From assembly GCA_046263255.1 (NCBI GenBank), contig JBHELD010000014.1, positions 1 to 64,000 on the forward strand: 64,000 nt of DNA, given 5' to 3'. Made by a program: the position numbers and the translations under genes. Within the stretch, counting starts at the first letter, position 1; each line of letters opens with the position of its first letter. Positions 59,582-64,000 of this stretch are shown piece after piece. This DNA comes from JALZEG01 sp046263255. Its GTDB lineage: Bacteria > Actinomycetota > CADDZG01 > WHSQ01. The notes beneath the pieces were generated by a model, which worked only from the letters and a program-made list of their open reading frames with translations, made no database searches and was not told the DNA's origin.

Positions 59582-60112
59582 TTAAACGCTGGGCTGGCTC
59601 AGCTCGGCCGCGTCGAAGGGGGCCTCCCCCGCCCCCGCCTCGGGCGCACCGTCGACGACGTGCGGGGTCCGCTGGCCCCGCAGCTGCTCGCGGCCCTTGG
59701 CGACGGTGGCGAGCGTCTTGTTCAGCAGGATCTCGAAGGCGGCGAGCTTCTGGTCGATGTAGTCCTCCGCCTCGACGCGGAGCTTGACCCCCCGCTCCTT
59801 GGCCTCGTCGACGATCCGCTCGGCCTCACGCTCCGCGGCATGGACGATCTCGGTCCGCGACAGCAGCCGGTCCCGCTGCTCCCTGGCCTCGGCCACGATC
59901 CGCTCGGCCTCCTTGCGCGCCCGGGAGAGCAGCTCGTCGCGGTCTCTCGTCATCCAGCGGGCCTGGCGGACCTCGTCGGGGACCTCGTCCTTCATCTGGG
60001 CGAGCATCTCGAGCAGCTCGTCCCGGTTGATCACGGCGGACGAGGACAGCGGCACGGACTTGGCCTCCTCGATCAACACCTGCATCTCGTCGATCCGTTC
60101 GATCAGGTCCAT
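59582..60112 (-). CDS. DivIVA/SepIVA-like coiled-coil protein
   Basis: A protein of 176 residues, nearly all helix: MDLIERIDEMQVLIEEAKSV, then long Glu/Arg/Ala-rich coiled coil (RARKEAERIVAEAREQRDRL, AEREAERIVDEAKERG), ending in a short disordered tail. It matches in position and pattern Mycobacterium Rv2927c (SepIVA), a septation-linked protein upstream of the yceD-rnc genes. GGAAAGGT precedes the ATG. Confidence 0.8.
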   Translation of the reverse strand: MDLIERIDEMQVLIEEAKSVPLSSSAVINRDELLEMLAQMKDEVPDEVRQARWMTRDRDELLSRARKEAERIVAEAREQRDRLLSRTEIVHAAEREAERIVDEAKERGVKLRVEAEDYIDQKLAAFEILLNKTLATVAKGREQLRGQRTPHVVDGAPEAGAGEAPFDAAELSQPSV

Positions 60113-60197
60113 GAAGGTCGCTACCTTTCCGGCTGCGTCGAGGCGGGGTCGCTGAGGTCTTACAGCATGCCACGTCGCCGCGGCGCGAGGGGGTGGG

Positions 60198-60677
60198 TCA
60201 GGGGCCGAATCTCTCCTTCAGAGCGGCCGCGACGCCCGCCGGGACCAGCCCCTCGACCGAGCCCCCGTACCGCGCGACCTCGCGCACGAGGCTCGAGGAG
60301 AGAAACGCCCATTCGGGCTTCGCCGAGACGAACAGCGTGTCCAGGCCCGGCGAGAACGCCGCGTTCATCTGCGCCATCTGCAGCTCGTACTCGTAGTCGG
60401 AGACGGCGCGCAGGCCCTTGACGACGACCGAGACCCCCCGCTCCCGGGCGAAGTCGACGAGCAGGCCGTCGAACGACGCGACGTCGACGTTGTCGAGGTG
60501 CGACAGCGCCTCCGACAGCAGCGCGGCGCGCTCACCGGCGTCGAAGAGCGCCTGCTTCGACGGGTTCGCGATGACGGCCGCGACCACGCGGTCGAAGTGG
60601 CGCGACGCCCGCTCGATGACGTCGACGTGGCCGTTCGTGGGTGGGTCGAAGGACCCGGGGCAGAGCGCGGTCGCCAA
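60198..60677 (-). CDS. coaD: Phosphopantetheine adenylyltransferase
   Basis: A protein of 159 residues. ALCPGSFDPPTNGHVDVIER has the nucleotidyltransferase TxGH motif, VVKGLRAVSDYEYELQMAQM binds pantetheine, and FLSSSLVREVARYGG is the conserved ISSTxVRE-type loop. It makes dephospho-CoA. It starts with TTG immediately after the rsmD stop (TGATTG), so the two genes are coupled. Confidence 0.96.
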   Translation of the reverse strand: MATALCPGSFDPPTNGHVDVIERASRHFDRVVAAVIANPSKQALFDAGERAALLSEALSHLDNVDVASFDGLLVDFARERGVSVVVKGLRAVSDYEYELQMAQMNAAFSPGLDTLFVSAKPEWAFLSSSLVREVARYGGSVEGLVPAGVAAALKERFGP

Positions 60678-61232
60678 TCAGGCTTCCTCTTCCTCGTGCC
60701 CGAACACGAGGATGCGGGACTGCCCGTACTCCCTCTCCCACAGGAGCTCGAGGCCCAGCGGCTTCAGCTGTCCCTCCTTCGCCGGGCGGTGCACGACGAT
60801 CCGGCCGTCGTCGGACAGGAAGCCGTTCATGACCAGCGCCTCGAGGTCCGCGCGCACTCCCGCGAGCGGCATCGAGTACGGGGGGTCGACGAAGACGAGG
60901 TCGATCCGCTCGACGGTGCCGAGCTGCAGCGTCGACGTCACGTCGGCCCATATCACCTCGGCCTTCGACCCCAGGCCGGTCGTGTCGATGTTCTCCTCGA
61001 GCTTCACGATCGCGTCGCGCGCGCTCTCGACGAAACGAGCCGAGGCGGCACCGCGCGACAGCGCCTCGAGGCCGAGCGACCCGGAGCCGGCGTAGAGGTC
61101 GAGGACCGCCAGGCCCTCGAGGTCTCCGAGCGAGGAGAAGACCGCCTCCTTCATGCGATCGGTCATCGGGCGGGTCCCGAGGCCCGGGGATTTCAGGCGG
61201 CGGCCCTTGGCCTCACCCGCGATGACTCTCAT
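60678..61232 (-). CDS. rsmD: 16S rRNA (guanine-966-N2)-methyltransferase
   Basis: A protein of 184 residues. MRVIAGEAKGRRLKSPGLGT is the family start, VLDLYAGSGSLGLEALSRGA the SAM-binding site, and LVFVDPPYSMP the catalytic motif. It methylates G966 of 16S rRNA. The acidic end (HEEEEA) leads straight into coaD. It follows recG by 40 bases. Confidence 0.95.
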   Translation of the reverse strand: MRVIAGEAKGRRLKSPGLGTRPMTDRMKEAVFSSLGDLEGLAVLDLYAGSGSLGLEALSRGAASARFVESARDAIVKLEENIDTTGLGSKAEVIWADVTSTLQLGTVERIDLVFVDPPYSMPLAGVRADLEALVMNGFLSDDGRIVVHRPAKEGQLKPLGLELLWEREYGQSRILVFGHEEEEA

Positions 61233-61272
61233 CGTCCCAACCTAACCAAACGGGGGCTGCGGCACCAACCCG

Positions 61273-63486
61273 TCAGCCGGAGTGGACGACGTCCAGCGCC
61301 CGGTCCGGGAAGCGCGCGTGCATCTCCCGCGCCAGCTCCGCGTTCTCGTACGAGCGCAGCTCGGGGTCCTCGTCGAGCAGGGCGACGGCGATGTCCCGGG
61401 CCCTCTGGACCACGTCCTGGTGCTCGAGGACGCGGGCGAGCTTGAGCTGCGGCATCCCGGACTGGCGGGCGCCGAAGAGCTGCCCCTCGCCCCGGTGCCT
61501 CAGGTCGACGAGCGCGAGCTTGAACCCGTCGCTCGTCGACGCGGCCGCGTTCAGCCGCTCGGCCGCCACCGCCACGGCGGGGTCCTTCTCCGCCTGCGTG
61601 AGGTCGAGGTCGGTGGCCAGCACGCAGTACGACGCGTGGCCGCCGCGGCCGATCCGGCCGCGGAGCTGGTGGAGCTGCGCGAGCCCGAAGCGGTCGGCGT
61701 CCTCGATCAGCATCACCGTCGCGTTCGGCACGTCGACGCCCACCTCGACCACCGTCGTGGCGACGAGCACGCCGGTCTCGCCGTCGCGGAAATCGCCCAT
61801 CGCGCGCTCCTTGTCGGCGGGCTTCATGTCGCCGTGGACGAGGCCGACGCGCAGGTCGGGGAAGACCTCCGTCGCGAGGCGCCCGGCCTCGGCCTTCGCG
61901 CTGCGCAGCTCGGTCTTGTCGGACTCGTCGCGCAGCGCGTAGACGACGAACGCCTGACGCCCCGCCGCGACCTCGCGTCGGATGAGGTCGTATCCCTCCT
62001 GTCTTCCCTCCTCGCCCGCAGCGAGCCTCGTCTCGATCGGCTTTCGACCCCGCGGGAGCTCGTCGAGGATGGAGACGTCGAGGTCCCCGTAGATCGTGAC
62101 CGCCAGCGTCCTGGGGATCGGCGTCGCGGTCATGACCAGGATGTCGGGCTCGCCCTCGGCCCCCTTCTCGCGCAGCGTCTTTCGCTGGTGGACGCCGAAG
62201 CGGTGCTGCTCGTCGACCACGGCGAGGCCGAGCCTGCGGAACTCCACCGACTCCTGGATCAGGGCGTGGGTCCCCAGGAGGAGGTCGACCTCGCCCGCGG
62301 CCACTTCGGCGAGGATCGTTCGCCGCTGCGCCGCCGGCGTCGAGCCCGTGAGCAGGCGGACGACCGGGCGGCGAGACACCCCCGCGAACAGGTTCGCGCG
62401 CTCCGCCTCCCCGAACGCCCGGTCGAGCAGCTCTCCGACGGTGAGGTGGTGCTGCTCGGCGAGGACCTCGGTCGGGGCCATGAAGGCCGCCTGGTAGCCC
62501 CCCTCGATCGCGCCGAGGCACGCGTAGAGCGCGACTACGGTCTTGCCCGACCCGACCTCTCCCTCGACGAGCCGGTGCATGGGATGCGCCTTGGCCATGT
62601 CGCGCGCGACCTCGGCGCAGGCGCGGCGCTGCGCATCGGTCAGCTCGAACGGGAGCTCCGCGGCGAACGTCTCCGCCAGGGAGCCGGGGCCGGGGGGCGC
62701 GTGCGCGATCCCGCGGACCGTGCGCTCGAGCTTGCGCTTGCGGTAGACGAGGCCGAGCTGCAGCGTGAACACCTCGTCGAAGACGATCCGGCGGCGCGCC
62801 TGGATCACGTCCTCCTTCGAGTCGGGGAAGTGGATCAGCCTGACCGCGTCGGAGCGGCTCATGAGCCCGAGCGAACGGAACAGCGGCTCGGGCAGCGGGT
62901 CGAGGATCTGCCCGTGCCGCTGCAGCGCCTCCCACATCAGCTTGCGGAGCTGGTCGCTCGTGAGCTCCGCGGTCGCCGGGTAGATCGGGATGATCCGTCC
63001 GACGTTGAAAGGCTCGGCCCCCGTGCGCACGCGTTCGAAGCGCGGCGCGCTCATCTGGAGACGGCCGCGGAACAGGCCGAGCTTGCCGTAGAAGAACGCG
63101 ACCGTGCCCGGCGTCAGCGCCCGCGCCACCCACTCCTGGTTGAACCAGGTGACGTCGATCGACCCGGTCTCGTCGGCGATCTGCCCCTTGATCATCCGCT
63201 TGCCGGACCGGGTCCGGAACGGCGGCGCGATCCTCTTGACCGTCGCGTGGACCTGCACCTCGCCGTCGTGTCCCTGAGCGGCGAGCCGTCTGAGATCCGC
63301 GATCGTCCGGAGCTGCGTGCGGTCCACGTGGTAGCGGGGGTAGTGCTGGAGCAGGTCCTGGATCGAGCGGATCCCGAGCTTGGCGAGGGCCTCGGCCCTC
63401 TTGCCGGCCACCGGAAGAGGGAGCGCGCCGCGGCGGGCGGCGTAGAGCTCGAGGCCCTTCGGGCGGGCGCGCACCGTGTGGCTCAT
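61273..63486 (-). CDS. recG: ATP-dependent DNA helicase RecG
   Basis: A protein of 737 residues. The N-terminal wedge/OB domain (HDGEVQVHATVKRIAPPF, GSIDVTWFNQEW) binds branched DNA. Helicase motifs include LVEGEVGSGKTVVALYA (Walker A), LAVVDEQHRFGVHQRKTL (DEQH), VMTATPIPRTLA, and QLHQLRGRIGRGG (motif VI). It regresses stalled forks and Holliday junctions. It is divergent from rpmB across 59 bases. Confidence 0.97.
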   Translation of the reverse strand: MSHTVRARPKGLELYAARRGALPLPVAGKRAEALAKLGIRSIQDLLQHYPRYHVDRTQLRTIADLRRLAAQGHDGEVQVHATVKRIAPPFRTRSGKRMIKGQIADETGSIDVTWFNQEWVARALTPGTVAFFYGKLGLFRGRLQMSAPRFERVRTGAEPFNVGRIIPIYPATAELTSDQLRKLMWEALQRHGQILDPLPEPLFRSLGLMSRSDAVRLIHFPDSKEDVIQARRRIVFDEVFTLQLGLVYRKRKLERTVRGIAHAPPGPGSLAETFAAELPFELTDAQRRACAEVARDMAKAHPMHRLVEGEVGSGKTVVALYACLGAIEGGYQAAFMAPTEVLAEQHHLTVGELLDRAFGEAERANLFAGVSRRPVVRLLTGSTPAAQRRTILAEVAAGEVDLLLGTHALIQESVEFRRLGLAVVDEQHRFGVHQRKTLREKGAEGEPDILVMTATPIPRTLAVTIYGDLDVSILDELPRGRKPIETRLAAGEEGRQEGYDLIRREVAAGRQAFVVYALRDESDKTELRSAKAEAGRLATEVFPDLRVGLVHGDMKPADKERAMGDFRDGETGVLVATTVVEVGVDVPNATVMLIEDADRFGLAQLHQLRGRIGRGGHASYCVLATDLDLTQAEKDPAVAVAAERLNAAASTSDGFKLALVDLRHRGEGQLFGARQSGMPQLKLARVLEHQDVVQRARDIAVALLDEDPELRSYENAELAREMHARFPDRALDVVHSG

Positions 63487-63545
63487 CTCTCGGAGGTTAG
63501 TAGGCGGGCGGGGGCCGCCCCGTCATTTGGTAGCCTCTGGCGCCT

Positions 63546-63737
63546 ATGGCCTCCGTTTGCGACATCTGCGGCAAGAGCCCCGGGTTCGGGAACAACATCT
63601 CCCACTCCCACCGGCGCACGCGCCGCCGGTGGAACCCGAACGTGCAGAAGATGCGGGTCCTCGTCGGCGGCGCGCCGAGGCGCGTGGCCGTGTGCACGAA
63701 GTGCCTGAAGGCGAACAAGGTCAGCCGCGCCGGGTAG
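63546..63737 (+). CDS. rpmB: 50S ribosomal protein L28, zinc-binding form
   Basis: A protein of 63 residues. MASVCDICGKSPGFGNNISH, SHRRTRRRWNPNVQ and VCTKCLKANKV. The two CxxC pairs mark the zinc-containing form. TAGCCT lies nine bases before the ATG with no Shine-Dalgarno, so the leader may be very short. L32 in this window is also a zinc-containing form. Confidence 0.96.
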   Translation: MASVCDICGKSPGFGNNISHSHRRTRRRWNPNVQKMRVLVGGAPRRVAVCTKCLKANKVSRAG

Positions 63738-63803
63738 GCGGGCCTGCTCCTTCTTCCTCATCCCTTCGTTAGCCCGCGCCCGCAGCGGGGTAACTCCCGC
63801 GCG

Positions 63804-64000
63804 ATGCCGGACCTGAAGCAGATCCCAGCAGAGGCGAAGCTGCGCGTCGAGAAGGCACGGGCTTCCCACGGCGCCGTCGACGTCGCCGTCAGGACGTTCA
63901 AACGGTTCTCCGAGGACGACTGCGGGTTCTACGCCGCGGCGCTCACCTACTACGTCTTCTTCTCCATCTTTCCCCTGCTGATCTTCGCGGCGGCCGTCCT
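63804..64000 (+). CDS. YihY/BrkB-family membrane protein, N-terminal part
   Basis: The first 65 residues run to the window end. A hydrophilic start (MPDLKQIPAEAKLRVEKARA) is followed by FKRFSEDDCGFYAAALTYYV and FFSIFPLLIFAAAV, the signature first membrane segment of the YihY (formerly RNase BN) family. The family function is not settled. The ATG has no clear Shine-Dalgarno. The rest of the gene is outside the window. Confidence 0.8.
   Translation, partial: MPDLKQIPAEAKLRVEKARASHGAVDVAVRTFKRFSEDDCGFYAAALTYYVFFSIFPLLIFAAAV

Noticed and set aside
1..64000. CRISPR arrays, IS elements or prophage genes
   Set aside because: No regularly spaced repeats, transposase, integrase or phage structural motifs were seen on either strand.

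Overview
The window is a gene-dense, very G+C-rich stretch of bacterial chromosome. It belongs to the Actinomycetota. The evidence is a complete Pup-proteasome gene set (pup, dop, pafA, arc, prcBA, pafBC), actinobacterial families of unknown function (DUF3866, DUF3151), a luciferase-like F420-type oxidoreductase, and a recG-rsmD-coaD / yceD-rpmF-rnc-mutM-acyP-smc-ftsY / ffh-rpsP-KH-rimM-trmD / uvrC-rapZ-yvcK-gap-pgk-tpiA order that broadly follows Mycobacterium. The absence of whiA from the yvcK-gap junction and the presence of a TtuA/TtuB tRNA-thiolation pair suggest a deep or unusual actinobacterial lineage. I cannot assign it more closely. No IS element, phage or CRISPR array was seen.

Region 1 (1-20.2 kb) is the protein-tagging and degradation locus, almost all on the minus strand. 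In transcription order it reads htrA, ttuB, ttuA, trmI, arc, dop, pup, then a small secreted peptide, a subtilase and a GGDEF-EAL protein, then prcB, prcA, a 40-residue ORF, and (beyond an oppositely oriented cyclase-AAA-TPR regulator) pafA, DUF3866, pafB, pafC. The tRNA genes at its upstream end are translationally coupled: a ubiquitin-like sulfur carrier (TtuB) whose Gly-Gly is followed by a 14-residue tail, its thiolase (TtuA), and the m1A58 methylase (TrmI). This places two small-modifier systems side by side and is the most interesting feature of the window.

Region 2 (20.3-31 kb) is accessory: hypotheticals, a divergent DsbA-like / HIT-hydrolase-LLM pair of transcripts driven from a 22-bp spacer, an rRNA methylase, DUF3151, two tandem RTX-repeat proteins, lipoproteins, tRNA-Leu(GAG) and an oligopeptide-binding lipoprotein. 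Region 3 (30.6-43.5 kb) holds secG, a BlaI-M56 signalling pair, apgM-tpiA-pgk, a large PG-binding/LGFP/subtilase protein, gap, and yvcK-rapZ-uvrC.

Region 4 (43.5-64 kb) is the translation, secretion and chromosome-maintenance block. It contains trmD-rimM-khpA-rpsP, a second cyclase-AAA-TPR regulator, ffh, ftsY, an smc that appears to lack its hinge domain, acyP, mutM, rnc, rpmF, yceD, a SepIVA-like coiled-coil protein, coaD, rsmD, recG, and divergently rpmB and the start of a YihY-family gene. Overlapping stop/start codons (GTGA, ATGA, CTGA) are frequent. Several genes have no Shine-Dalgarno and show a TANNNT box 6-7 bases before the start codon, which suggests leaderless transcripts.
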